From assembly GCA_914767715.1 (NCBI GenBank), contig OU612070.1, forward strand, positions 24,104,025 through 24,168,024: a stretch of 64,000 bases of DNA, read 5' to 3'. Each line of letters starts with the position of its first letter. Positions within the stretch are counted from its first letter, which is position 1. The position numbers and the translations under genes were made by a program. Positions 12,745-25,016 of this stretch are shown piece by piece. The stretch is from Membranipora membranacea (taxonomy: Eukaryota > Bryozoa > Gymnolaemata > Cheilostomatida > Membraniporidae). Under the pieces are notes generated by a model, which was not told the DNA's origin, made no database searches, and saw nothing but the letters and a program-made list of their open reading frames with translations.

Positions 12745-13829
12745 AACCTAGAATCTAAATACACCAAACAGCAAAGGCATGCACAGTCAGCAAAGTTTAT
12801 TTGATGAGCACCTATTTACAATACAATAGGTAAAGTAAAGCAATTCTTCCGGCATAAAAGTCTGACCGGCATTTCGTTGTAAATGCCATAAACGCAATTA
12901 GGACCACTTTAGTGCTCTTCCTAATGAGTTTTCAGGTTTTTATTATGAGGAGAATTGAATGCGAAAGCCTGTTGATTGATTTCACAAGCCAGCAAAGCGG
13001 AGGCAGCAGACAGTTATAATTATAACAATTTTGCTGCCATTGGCATTATTAACAAGAGTTTTAGAATCCTTTGGATAGCTGTCTGATAGTTATACCTACG
13101 GTAGACGCCGGTAATTTCTTAAGCCTAAAAATGAGCGCATCCTCTTGGCAATCAGCTTCCAAAAATTTTTTTTTAAATTATTCTTCCTGCATGGTGTATT
13201 GTGAGAAGGAATTCTAATCAGGAAACAGTCCAGGATTCAGTTCGCACAATTCCCCATACAGGCAGATGGCATAACCTGGTGACAATTTGAAATAAGATCA
13301 TTGCCTCATGCAGGCAAAGGTGTAGCCAAAAGTTTTTTGATTGCCATTGTCACATTAAAAGTTGCGTAGAAATGTTATGTTCAGTTGTGTAACAATGACA
13401 GTGCAGAATGCCTATCCTACATGAGACAAGGAACGAACATCCTCATCGTCAAAACCAGTACCATGCCTGTATTTCAGGTGTGTCACTGTTTCTGACGTAC
13501 TATCATACGTTGCTAGTCATCATTGAGACATAAACCTCAGGAGACATGGCAAGCGTGTGAGAAAAAAATCAAGATGACTTTTACCCTGATATTGCCAAGC
13601 TTTTAAAGCTGTCAAAAGTCTCGATGTTTCTGTGTTGAGCAAAATGATCAATTTTGAGTAGACAACTCTAAATTCTTGCCAGTGACAAGATTTTAAAGTT
13701 GCGCCAATAGAGTGTTTGTTTAGTGTCTTGAAGTGAGAAGTGAAGTTGGTGTGGTCGAGTTGCGTTATCAGTAGTAGTTTGCAGGTCGAGTTTGTTAGTG
13801 ATATGTTGGTAGGAGTTTAGTTGAGTAGT
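12745..13829. other. Convergent intergenic and 3' UTR region
   Basis: Lies between the 3' ends of CLPB (+) and the tropomyosin-like gene (-). Reverse-strand AATAAA hexamers at 12939-12944 and 12796-12801 could serve the minus gene and would imply a long 3' UTR. Otherwise no coding signal was seen. Confidence 0.4.
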
Positions 13830-16800
13830 TTATACTCCGTCGAGGTCAGCGAGAGAAGCTCTCAGGTTATCCTGTTCTGACTGGATTCTATCTTGTATCT
13901 CCTGGTAAGTCCTCTCCAGCTTCTCACCGTCCATTCTCATCTTGACACATTCTCTCTCAAAGTCTGATCCATTCTTCTCTACGGTATCGAACTTTGTAGT
14001 CAAGTTCTTAATCTCCTCCTGTAAGATATCAGAGAGAAGCTCATTAAATAAAATTTAATTAAACATTTCCAATGAGATGACTTTGGTTGCCAATAAAAAG
14101 TATATATAATTAGTCAAACTGGTAATTAAGTGTAGTTTTAGAAGTTTGAGGTTTGAGATTGCAAACAGCATTGGACATGGCGGCCTTGGTGCAGTAAAAA
14201 TCTGCAGGGCACTAGATAATGAATAGTGAATATTTAAAATATAGTTTCACTGTTTGTGCACTGCAAAGCTTAGGATGGTTGACAAATCTCAGTTTAATGC
14301 CGTCATTGACCATCTAGGAGAGTATACTATGACCTTGCTATGACTGTGCACAAATTAATCAAACGGTATAAGGTGATGGGGATATTATAGTGGGAGGCGA
14401 TTGCCTGTGCCTGTTTGTTACGCTAGATTTTTATCACAGAGTAAGGATATATTCCTCACTCTATGTTTATATCTTCCCTTGACATTTAAGGTCTGTAAGC
14501 TGCAGGAAATAGTATGATTTGAACGAGTGATCGCAAGAAAGTTTGGTGAATCAGCCAAACTCCGACCAACATAATGGTTTGTTGCAGGATGTTTATGGTG
14601 CTGTTTAAATTTGAACCAAGGAAGAAGTTACTAGACTTGAAATGAATTTGCATAATTTATTCTGACATTTAGCAGAGATCAAATGGCCATGTTGATAGGA
14701 AAGATATTTCTGATTGCAAGATTCCTTGAAAGGCATTCCCTTTCATGTACTGCTCCTGGGGGAAAAATGACATTGATATAAAACATATGTGATCGATCTC
14801 ACTTGGGGGGGAGTAGGATAACGATAAGATGGCAACAAAAGACTAAGTAATTAACCGAAGTAGCCCTGGCTTTGTATTGCCTCCATCTATATATCATATA
14901 TTCATATGTTCAACTTTTCAAGAAATCCCTAGCCTATAACCACCAGAATGTAATGTTTTCTTGTCAACAGGTTTTGCAAAACTTCATCCTGTACTACATC
15001 TATTGCATTCACCAAGTTATACGTGTTAACTGGCAACAATTTGTCTGCAAATAGAGATTTTTTTTTTCCGATGTTTGAATTTAAATAAAATACTACATAT
15101 TGTGTTTAAGCTATATCACTGACCATGAGGTCCTCCTCTGACTTCTCCAGGGTCTGAAGTTTGGTGTTCAGCTCAGTGACTGACTCCTCAAACTGCTTCT
15201 CTTTCTCCACATGATCCTCGATCTTAGACTGAGCTGTAGCCAGAGAGTCGTTCAGGTTAACGTTCTCACTCTCCAGGTTCTGAATCTATAAACAAAGATA
15301 TACAGGATTTGTCAGTACATGTATATGGTCTGTATTTGTCAGCTGACAAAGTTAGTTGCATTGGTTTCTCAGTCGTCCTGCAGTCGCCCAGTATGTGTTT
15401 TAATCACTGTTCGGCCGGGCAGTAACCATGGTAAAGTTTTGATAAGTGCCTATCAGCAAGTCTGACAGCTCTGACTTCACTGAATTATGTGTGGATGTAA
15501 AAATGAGGAGGTTGAGCTAGGTGGAAATGTCCCCAACCGAATAAAGGTGGCAACGTCAACTCTCCAAATACATAGAGACGGCACCCATCCACCCCCTCAA
15601 CCTGCTACTGGTTTTTTAGTTGTGTAACCAACTCTCTTTGTGAGACATACCAACGGCGCCTTCACTTAACTCTTAATAACGCTAGTCTGAGGTACCAGCA
15701 CCGACAGGGCACTCACAGGCCATTAACAGGGCATAAACTGCCTGGCAATTTAATGGTGCTATGGCTTGAGTAACATTTAGTTCATTAGAGAACAATAAAT
15801 GGCATTAATGTATTAGCCTTCTTTATTGCGGCACCCAGCTAAAATGTGGAATTAAAAGTTCTCAAATGTTACAAGTTGTTATCAAGGATCGATTATGATA
15901 AAGTTCTTATGTTTTAGTTAGGGTTATTACTTGAATTATTATCATTCTAAGAGGATAAACTTTTTTTTGGTTTCTGATAATTCCCTTTTGCCATGGTAAT
16001 GTAATCCAGACTTTTGTTAATGGACTGTTGAATCATGCAACATCCTTTCAGGCACCAATAAACCGGATAGAGTCGCAGGAAAACAAACCCACAAGTGTGT
16101 CATTATGATCGTAAAAAAAAAGTCTGTTAAATATCTGCAAATTAATCTCTTCATCAATGGGCCATTTAGCTCTTGATTGCAAAGCCAAAAAACATCCTAT
16201 TACTTTCAGCTTGACAGGAGTCAAAAGACTATGATATCACTCAAACACATCGTAAAACAATCCAAAATGACAAAGCAAAAGAGCCGTGTTTGTTCTTTGG
16301 TGTAGGTCAGAACGGATGAAATATTTTTTGGGATTGCCAAAAAGTGATCCCACCAAATTACTCATTGAGAAACAATGTGTTTAGTCACTTGCTATCACTT
16401 GTTCTCATGGGATAATCACAGTACCCACAGATGATATAATCCCTATCCGCTAGATCGATTATTGTTTTGAGTACACTTGTCGCAATACACTGCTGTGATG
16501 TCATCCTACCACATCACTCATTGTCTAAACCCCCACCCTCTGTCCCCTCCCGCCTTCAACAACGTCCCCACCACCATCTCCTCCCTCAACAACACCACGC
16601 CGCCCCCTCACCATCATCCCCTCTCCCATCACCAATCCCTCCCTCCCCCCCCCCCCCGCATGCGCATAATTATATCCTATTATATAACAGATATGTGCTG
16701 CGCTGTATGATAAGATCGGGACCTTTCGGTTGAGATCTGATCTGACAGTACCCCTTGGCCGCACAGGAGATCTATCCCATTATACAGCAGACATGTGGGA

Positions 16801-18071
16801 TGAGATGTATGAACTGATCGGTTACCTTTCGGTTGAGATCGTCACAGTCACTCTGAGCCTGATGTACAGCATCTCTGGTGGTCTTCAGCTCCTGGTCGAT
16901 TTTATCTGCCTTATCATTAGAATCGTCCTTCTCGTTCCTCAACCTGTCAAAATAATAAACATTTTAATTAAATTATATAATATTCATTTTTTTCAAATTA
17001 TATAATAGTCAACTCATAGTCATTGTCTTTGAAAAAAGTGCCACAATAATGTAACACTATTAGGTAAAATTGCAAGTATGTCCTGCTAACAGGCATCGAA
17101 AAGATTTTTATTTTACTTCGACTTCTTCTTCCGACCGACCAAGGACAAGGAACCATTGCCTGAATTAAATAATGTTAAGTCATAATAAGTCATGACCAAA
17201 TTTATCACGCTTCCCTACACCAGTGAAGTAGAGGGTGTTCATTGCCTACATAACATTGTAATTGTCTAATAATCTTGTTGTGCTAATTTCACACCTCTAC
17301 CACCATGAGGTGTTGGCATGTTTTCAAATACTTAAATTTATTAGCAATTAAGGGACATCAAAAGGAAATGCCATATTGACACTGCCTCGAACCAAAGGAA
17401 ACCATATCCTCAACTTTGACTTGCAATTTTAAAACGGTGTATCCGTTAAATGTGGGAGAGATTATCACAATGTGAAACGCTAGAATTTTTTATTAATGAT
17501 AAGCCAGAACCTTGGAATTCACTCTCAATCAATGGTCACTTGTCAGCCACCACATAGAACTGACTGGCCAACTGGCAAAGCGAAGACAAGGCAAGGTAAA
17601 GCACAAATTATCAGAAAGTTATCTCTCCTGGTCAGACAAATTGATTTTGTTTCCCCAGAATTTTAGTTCTCACTGGTGGCACTGTTGCAAGTTGCAAGTC
17701 ATAGATGTTGCCAACTTGTTATTCATTAATCATCAAAAAAACAAACAAGGAATTTAAAGGAAACCTCTTCCTGAAATACATTTAATGCATGTTTTTCAAT
17801 GTTTCACATGGAATTCTTGATGAATGATTAATCCCAGTAAACAACCCGCTTGAATATATCATTTAAAATAAAGCCTTTAAATCCCATTTTTTCCCCGAGT
17901 TTCTCGTTGAAACATCGTCCTGATTATCATAGTTTTGATAACAAAGAGGCTTTGTAGAACATTATTTTGTAAATGTACTAGCGTGCCTTAAATAGGAAAA
18001 TAAATCTTTGACCTTTCTTACCTGACCATTTTTGTCTTGACAGACTCTAGATCTACGTTAGCTTCTTCCAT
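13830..18071 (-). CDS. Short tropomyosin-like coiled-coil protein, 4 exons
   Basis: Exons in coding order on the minus strand: 18071-18022, 16943-16826, 15285-15124, 14018-13830. Together they are 519 nt, 172 aa plus TAA, all with GT-AG sites and continuous phase (2,0,0). The whole protein is an uninterrupted charged heptad pattern with hardly any proline or glycine. It starts MEEANVDLESVKTKMVRLRN, and the KTKMVRLRNEKDDSNDKAD stretch matches the typical tropomyosin N-terminus (K-K-M-x2-L-x2-EKD-x-A-x-D-RAD). Tropomyosins dimerise along actin filaments. Animal forms are normally 240-284 aa, so this one lacks several actin-binding periods and is nearer fungal size. It could also be another coiled-coil protein that merely resembles tropomyosin. 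No alternative exons were found in the introns. Confidence 0.75.
16530..16667. repeat. C-rich low-complexity tract in intron 2
   Basis: CCACC/CCCTC-rich sequence ending in a C homopolymer and GCATGCGC. It produces spurious proline-rich or glycine-rich open frames on both strands. Confidence 0.85.
16673..16841. repeat. Tandem duplication of the exon 2 donor end, tropomyosin-like gene
   Basis: 16673-16739 repeats 16773-16841 with substitutions (both contain TATCC.ATTATA..CAG and ACCTTTCGGTTGAGATC). The second copy includes the last coding bases of exon 2 and its splice donor. In the other copy the donor GTAACC has become GTCCCG, so it should be unusable. Confidence 0.85.
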
Positions 18072-18260
18072 TTTGATTTCTTATCTCTTCTGATGATAAC
18101 TGATAAGATCTTCTCTCTCTCTCTCGGAGCTGACTGAACCTGTGCACAGTTTGAGTACCTTCTGGACACTGATACGAAGTCAGCTTACACCGGCAGCAAT
18201 ATTAAATAAATCAGAAGCAATGCTGCCGCTGCCTTCTGGTATTTAAATCACCTCTGCTAC
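18072..18260 (-). promoter_or_regulatory. Probable 5' UTR and promoter of the tropomyosin-like gene
   Basis: On the minus strand an ATTTAAATA element (18239-18248) lies about 170 bp before the ATG and could act as a weak TATA box. A (CT)-rich tract at 18110-18125 lies between. No transcript start can be fixed. Confidence 0.3.
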
Positions 18261-20470
18261 TAATTCCTGATAAGGGCATGTAATATAACGGTGAGATGCT
18301 GCAGATCTGTGTAATTAATATTCTATAGCCTTTATCCAAGATCCGGCGCAAGTGAAATTAATTACCTTTTTAGCACGTCTCGATAAAGTGAACTTAGCCC
18401 AATCATATCTCTTAGGCTAACAGTGTTATTTTGCTGACTTGATAGGGTACTTTGTTGAAGGAAATTATTACAAAATGGTACAGCATGTTGTTTTGTTTCA
18501 AACAGTGGTGATTACCCTTTAAGTTCTGATGATTTTATTACATTAACTTGATGCAAAAGTCTCTATAGTTAATTGCTGCTCGTTAATTAGCCAGCAGTAG
18601 TTATGTATCTACACTGCTTTCGGCAGCACACACTATAATTGATGATGAGAATAGTCTGGCTCTTGTCCCATGCCCTGATACTAAATACTGAATGTGATTA
18701 GTAAATACTGCTATCATTTCTTCCGGTGAAGTATGATCTCAGTTGGCTGATTAAATCACAAGGAGTAAGGACTGAGAAATAAATGCAACGCTGTTAATTT
18801 TGGCAAAGCACTATTAATCTGCTTACGATGGTGACTCATTTATTCTGGACTCTGGTTTTATACAAACATATTGGTTCATCAGTTACTTGTTTTAGTGTGT
18901 CAACATGGGCCATGACCTTCCATTACGAAACAGGGGTTGACCTCCAAATGCCACGAACATCGACCCAAGTTATGATTGAATATGAATATTTGTGGTCACT
19001 GGCTCTATGCTATGCTATGATATTATACAAAAGTATTAGAAAATAGATACTCCAAGGGGGGAAGAGTTTTGGATGCTTAAACTCAAGTAATGACGATGAA
19101 AATTTGATCAAAATTAGGAAAATTTTCGCCCGCTGACTTGGTCCCCATGATGAATTTATTTTATACGCTTCAAATCTCTACCCCATGCGGGTCAAAAATT
19201 TACTCCCGCATGTGCGACGATTCAGTAACAAAAGTAGATATCATAAGTTGAGCCAAGTCACCGCTCCTTCATCCTATGATTGGATACGTAATACATCGAG
19301 CTTCTAAGCAACTCAAATCAATATGAGAGTGAGGTATTAAAACTCACTTAATCTTCCCTAACCTTATCTCTGAGGTCCTGCAAACCAAACATGCCAGCAA
19401 TACAAATTCCCCTGTCAACAATAAGCTTTTTGTTTTTCATTGGTTGAAAATTACAATAAACATATTTCCACATCCTGGATTAGTTTGATCTGGTACCAGT
19501 ACCTGTTGCCTTGTGTCTGGTCTGGTGTTACCTGGTGGGTGTTATCTAAACATATGTACATCTCCTAGTCATGTGTTGTTTATTGACATTCTATAATACC
19601 TGTAACCAGTAAAAACCCTGGATCATCTCTGCATAAACACCATCTGGCAGGTAGGCGATTATGCATATCAATACGAACACAATCCAAGGCACTGATTTTG
19701 TTAGCTGTTGCTTCAAAGCCGGTAAAAAATTCTCTTGGAGCTGAGTGCATCATCAGTCACATTTATTGCTGCATTTTTTGCAATTATCTGAATCGTTCAT
19801 AGCTTGGCAAAAAGACCTATTTGGAAGATTTTAATGGAGATTGTGGCTCAATATGGGCAATTAAGAGCAAGGAGCTGCGGTATTCAAAATATATTGAATG
19901 CTACCAAACAATTTTTTATTTGATCTCAGGGTGCAAAACAAGACATATTCTGACCATAAACCTAATAGTTGCATTGTCATTAAGTCTATGGTTGTGACTC
20001 ATTAATTTAGCCAGAAATCTCAAAAATAAATAACATTGCTGGTAGAAGGAAGGTGGTAATTTCAATCCTTAGGGATAAAAAGAATGTGGATTCTGGTTGG
20101 TTCTCCACTCAGCCCAGTACCAGGTAATCTCAAGTCCTTTCCTCTTTTATCGTTTCCTTATAACTCTGTAAATGGCTGTAAACCTGAACCACAATCGATT
20201 TTATTGTTAATGATAATTACCCACCAAATAGCCCATTGTCGATGCATGGTGCGTTTCAGTTATTTTGCTTAGTCACTATTATTGAATGATCCACTGTGTT
20301 TTTTATATTATCGATGTTAGCTTACGGAGGGACTTGACTGCATAAATGTTGCAACGAATCATAAGCCTATGACAAGGCAATATTCTTAATTGTTTATTGC
20401 TTGGCTGTATTTTTTTGCATAACAACACAATGTGAGAATCAAAACTGACAAGGATTAGCTTGCCAAGACA
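18261..20470. other. Intergenic, nothing recognised
   Basis: AT-rich sequence. The open frame at 18828-19046 has no domain, no splice context and no start context. No tRNA boxes or clear repeats were seen. Confidence 0.45.
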
Positions 20471-20478
20471 GGCTAGTC

Positions 20479-20494
20479 AGGATATGACGAGGCT
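20479..20494 (+). promoter_or_regulatory. Shared upstream element, paralogue 1
   Basis: AGGATATGACGAGGCT, about 77 bp before the TATA box. Nearly the same word (AAGGATATGACTAGGCA) precedes paralogue 4, and a looser form (AGGATGTCATGACAAGGC) precedes paralogue 5 on the minus strand. It is a candidate activator site. Confidence 0.5.
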
Positions 20495-20570
20495 AAGTAG
20501 TGGCCGATGCAGTCAACTGTTACTAATTTCACCTCACTGCTGATCTATGAAGACCCTGAGGCTAGGAGGG

Positions 20571-20578
20571 TATAAATA
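20571..20578 (+). promoter_or_regulatory. TATA box, paralogue 1
   Basis: TATAAATA, 110 bp before the ATG at 20681, in the same relative place as in the other four paralogues. Confidence 0.75.
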
Positions 20579-20680
20579 CTGCAGTGCAATGGATTCACCA
20601 GCACAAATCTTGTGCAGTTCAACTTGATTCACCACCCTTCCACTATAGAGCTTGATTAGAAGAAGTCATTTGTTTGAAAA

Positions 20681-22048
20681 ATGAATTTCTACAGCCATCT
20701 TATTGCTTTAGTTGTGTAAGTATTTTTCAAAGTTTGACCTAACCTGTGCACCACACTCGTGTCTCCATTCCCACTTTCACAATCATATAAATACAATAGG
20801 CATGACCATATTCATAAACTTGGCAGTACTAGTATTTTCCCATCCATGTATTGTCATTACTGTCAACGTAAATTTTGTTCTTTTTCAGGGTTTTTGGATG
20901 TGCTACAGAACTATTTGTATCAGCAAGGGTAAGTTATGTTTAACATTCTTTCAAAAAAAACCTGTACAATGTGATCCAATAAATGTAGTACTATTATTAC
21001 AGAGCTTACAATTCTATGAATATGCGTATAACCCGGGCAAAATTAATGGTTGTTATCTTCTTTTCAAATAGTAGAAGACGACTCATACTCCTATTGCAAT
21101 CACTTCGATGCATACCTGTACACCTTGTTTAAGCTGTCAGACTGTTTTTTGCCCTTATAGACGGGGACATAAAATTTATTGTCCAACCATCTCATTTTTT
21201 TAATTACTTAATGATCCATGTCTTATTCTGCACACAAATGATCTCATTTTAGAGTAAATTTGGGGGTCACAGCTATAGTGGTTCAGGACGCAAATCCAGC
21301 AGACAGATTGCAAGGGAAAATGCAGCCCGCAATACAACATTTCAGATGCCTACAGAACCCCAGGGAGTAGCAGGTGCGCAGGGAGCACTAGGGCCACAGG
21401 GAGCTTCAGGAGTGGAAATTCTTGAGAGTAAGTTGGGACCTGCAATCATCATCATTTTCTATAACATTTTCTATGCATTTTATCTATGTATCTATTTTAT
21501 CTATGCATATGATTTAGTGTTTGAAGTGTACCTGTGCAATGGATACCTCCTTGACTACGGCTACATACATTACAAATAAATAAATTCTTCTGCAGCAATA
21601 TCAAGAAAAATTACATGCTGAATTATTGTTCTACTATTGGCTATGTTTGTTTCAGATGCCGATAATGTCATATCCAACTCCGAGGCTCAACGCAGGAGAG
21701 ACAGCCAGTTTGCTCCCAGCAACAGGTGTACAGTGTGGTTCTGCCTTGAAGACGTAGCAAACTCTGCCAGACAAAATACAGTTCAGCAGGGATTTCAGCA
21801 ACAGGGATCTCAACAGGGATCTCAACCACAGCATCGAGCACGGTAAGTTAGGATCTTATACTCTCTCTCTGACATTCGTTTATCCAATAAACCAAACAGA
21901 CAATTAGAAATAACATCAGCTGTGTTTCTCTTTTAGTTACTTATCACAAAAAATGATGACTAAAACTAATCGGTGATGTATACATTTTTATACATTCGTT
22001 GTTCTTTCTTTTTTTAGACTTCCATGGTGGCAGAGTTACTATGGCTAG
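20681..22048 (+). CDS. Secreted-protein family, paralogue 1 (collagen-like and Gln-rich), 5 exons
   Basis: Exons 20681-20715, 20889-20928, 21253-21427, 21656-21842, 22018-22048; 468 nt, 155 aa plus TAG. Function is unknown. Residues 1-25 are a hydrophobic signal peptide split over two tiny exons. Exon 3 opens with the family motif (SKFGGHSYSGSGRKSSRQIA) and then has five imperfect Gly-X-Y triplets (GVAGAQGALGPQGASG). Exon 4 is hydrophilic, with two cysteines in RCTVWFCLED and a Gln/Gly/Ser repeat (QQGFQQQGSQQGSQ). The last exon adds the aromatic tail LPWWQSYYG. The frame is continuous and every intron is GT-AG. It heads a run of four same-strand paralogues spaced about 4-5.5 kb apart. The collagen stretch is too short for a stable triple helix by itself. 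Confidence 0.8.
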
Positions 22049-22308
22049 AGGTCCGCTCAGAGTCAGTCCTCTTTTCCATTCTTGACTTTTGAAACAGTCT
22101 TTTTTTCGAAGTCCCTCACAGTTTTTCATCTACTACATTTTTCTACATTGCCTCCATAATTTATGTTTCATGGTTAAATGTAACGATGTATAGGAATATA
22201 TTTAATTTCAATTTGAAACACACGGTATTGACGCTTACGATTTCCTCACTTGCATAATACTATATTTGTTCACTGAACTACTGCACCTGATCCAAATGAT
22301 ATTTCTCA

Positions 22309-22314
22309 AATAAA
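22309..22314 (+). terminator. Candidate polyadenylation signal, paralogue 1
   Basis: AATAAA 261 bp after the stop codon of paralogue 1. Confidence 0.5.
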
Positions 22315-22319
22315 TCAAA

Positions 22320-23214
22320 CAACAGAAAACCACAAACTGTCACCCCCATCCTCCTCCTCTTCCTAACCTACAATAAATTGATACTTCCTCTTTGAATGGC
22401 ACATACAATTCAGTACCTACAAAGTCAACGACAAATTAACGGACACTTTGGCTTTGCTTGTGTGTGAAGTTAGCTCAGACCCACCTGGGCGCCAGCCTTC
22501 TTCCCTAAGGCAACTTCCACTTCTTCTCCAGAATTCGGCACACAATGAGACTACCTCATTGAACTGACAGGCACCAGATTTAGATTGTTGGCCTACTACA
22601 ACTCCAGTGGTATCCCAGTACTACTTTAACTTTACCTTATACACTACATAAGAGGCCACAATGCATGACGATATATTGTTTTTGAACCCTATTAGTTCAG
22701 AAACCCAAATTAGCAAACCATTAACTTGTTACATCCCCTAAAACATGAAAGTTTACTGTAATTACTGCTAGTGACCATAAAAAAATGCAGGATCTGTTGC
22801 AACAATGGCACCCTAACAAAATTTACTTACAAAGAATGTATCTTGTCAGATATATATTAGCAAATGGTTAATATTATAACACGATACAATAGCTCAAACA
22901 TCATTCTTAATGAATCCAAGGAGTTAGTGTTAGAGTCACCTAACTCCTTGGTCAATCTCAGGTGCGAGGCATTCTTTGCTATAATCACTATGACAGTATA
23001 TCATGCATTTTAGGTTGTATTTCCATGTAATGTACAAAATGGTATTGATTAAATTTAGGGCAGAACAACCAAAAATTAATGCGCACCGGAGCAAAAACTA
23101 TACACTCTTGCTCATAGTTGAGTGGCCTCATGTTCTTATACGTATGTGTGTGATACCAATGATCAGCTGTGGTACTCATTAACTCAGAGGCGCCCTGAAA
23201 ACCTCGCAACTTGG
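22320..23214. other. Intergenic, nothing recognised
   Basis: No coding signal on either strand. A short imperfect inverted pair (AAGGAGTTAGTGTTAGAGTC / ACCTAACTCCTTGG) lies near 22918-22953. Confidence 0.45.
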
Positions 23215-23415
23215 AGTAGGAGGTGGCTCAGTTGGTTAGAGCAAAACGCAAGTGTTGAAGGTCGTGGGTTCGAATCCCACTGCAGTCCATCTTCTACTGG
23301 GGATTGGTTGGCCCCCAGGTGTGCTCCGACCTGTCTGCAAAATTGGCGCAGATATTGCGGCCTCGCCATTAAGGCATTAATATTTTGCCGCCAATGCCTA
23401 GGGATGGGCGAGTGA
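23215..23415 (+). mobile_element. tRNA-derived SINE-like element
   Basis: Box A GGTGGCTCAGTTGG (from 23222) and a perfect box B GGTTCGAATCC (23268-23278) have tRNA spacing and are followed by CACTGCAGTCC. A non-tRNA body (GGTTGGCCCCCAGG ... GCCTAGGGATGGGCG) and A/T-rich tail follow. The anticodon arm does not fold well, so this is a retroposed tRNA-derived head rather than a working tRNA gene. Confidence 0.75.
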
Positions 23416-24905
23416 TATGACATCGGATTTTAATCAACCTTTTTTAATTCTCTAAATAAAAGGAAGAATTAAAATAAAAAATGTTTTTTATTTTCTTATG
23501 AATATCTCTTTTATTTGCTTGTTTTCCAGTAGAATTCAATTCAACCCTATCTGATTTGGTAAACAAGGTATTGATCAACTTTGTCTGTTTCCTGAAAAAA
23601 AATTACATTAGAAGTTGCCTACTACTACTGACTAGAGAACAGAAATAGATAACATCACCCTCCTAGAACACAAAGATTTGTTTGCTCTACTCGCAATCAT
23701 AATTTGGTTGTCTACTGCGCTTGCACGCGGTATAAAGATCCCCCTCTGCTGCCTCTTCGAAAAAGAGGTAGCCGGCAACGGCGGGCAAGGAAATAGGGTA
23801 CTACCCCACACAAGCCACCTGCGCTTAAGGGGGCCCGTTAAATAGGGCGGTCAAGTAAGACCTAGTGCAAAGAGAAAAAAATATATACATAGTTACTATA
23901 TGCCCCTGAATTAACTCATTTCGGGCAAATTTATGGTGTGAAGCCCAAGCCGAAAAACATCTTAGGACAAGAGTCTTATATTGTGTAGAAGAAGACTACT
24001 AATACAGTCAGTCTCCAATCCAAAAAATTTGTTTTCATTTTCCTAACTTGTAGAAGATAGATCAAACATACAACAAAGGCTAGCAATAATGAAACCTAAG
24101 AGGTTGTTTGGTTTTTAGCTGTGTACCTCTTTTTTTCATCCGTCGGACAATTGTACAACACAACACAAATACATAGAGCAGCATCAAGGCTGGTAATTAT
24201 AGCAGTTGTTGATCAGCAAAGCAAAACTGTGTCTCTTCCAACGTGTTCTCAATACTGTTCAGTTATTTGAGATCTTGTAATCTTGTGTTTTATTCTTTGT
24301 CACAGTCACAAAGACATACCACTACCTTGACTCATGGTATAAATTACCATTATTCTATTTTATTTCTCCACTTTTTATGGCCGAGAGTTGGAACAGGTGG
24401 CTCTGTAGCCTGATCCAACCAAGGTAGAAAACATTGACTGTATTGCATCAATTGGATGGCATTGGATTGGAGATGGTGAGACTTCCTCATGTATGATAAA
24501 GCAATAAATCCATCAGGATATGACTGGAGTTTTTTGTCTAGTAGCAGGTGTGAAAGGTACAATATTAGCATATTTCAATTCTTCCTCTAGCTTGCAACAG
24601 AACCACTCGCAGGGGTACTCATGTAAGGGGGAATACACCCCTGAATAAAAAAAGCCTGTATTTGAAAATTTCTAACATGTGCAGATAATGAGAAATGATT
24701 CATAAACTTGGTTTGAAATAAGGTTTATTAATGATCTGGCAGTCAACATAACCCTGAAAAAATATTTGGCCTTCACTTTAACTCTAGACCTGATGGGACA
24801 TCATGCTCTCTGCTTTTGGGTAGCAGTCTAATGTAAATCCTGTAAGCACCCCTTCCTGTCAAAAGAGCAAGAGTTGGGTAACCCAGAAGTAAAGATTGCA
24901 AGACC
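23416..24905. other. Intergenic, with a GC-rich structured patch at 23720-23870
   Basis: Mostly AT-rich non-coding DNA. The segment 23720-23870 is GC-rich against its surroundings and contains the hairpin GCCTCTTCGAAAAAGAGGT and runs such as GGGGGCCCG. I do not recognise it. It may be a fragment of a repeat or of a structured RNA. Confidence 0.4.
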
Positions 24906-24916
24906 TTGGATCGTAG

Positions 24917-24924
24917 TATAAATA
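24917..24924 (+). promoter_or_regulatory. TATA box, paralogue 2
   Basis: TATAAATA, 100 bp before the ATG at 25017. Confidence 0.75.
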
Positions 24925-25016
24925 GGGGCTTCTTTTCACGTGCTTTCATCCAACCTCATCTGTAGGACACAGCATTGAAAACATCACTCCAAGACATTTG
25001 ACATAAATTCAGCACC

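Noticed and set aside
16467-16764. Proline-rich and glycine-rich open frames on both strands
   Set aside because: Caused by a C-rich low-complexity tract within intron 2 of the tropomyosin-like gene.
23122-23423. Open frames over the SINE
   Set aside because: They translate the tRNA-derived head and body and have no protein features.
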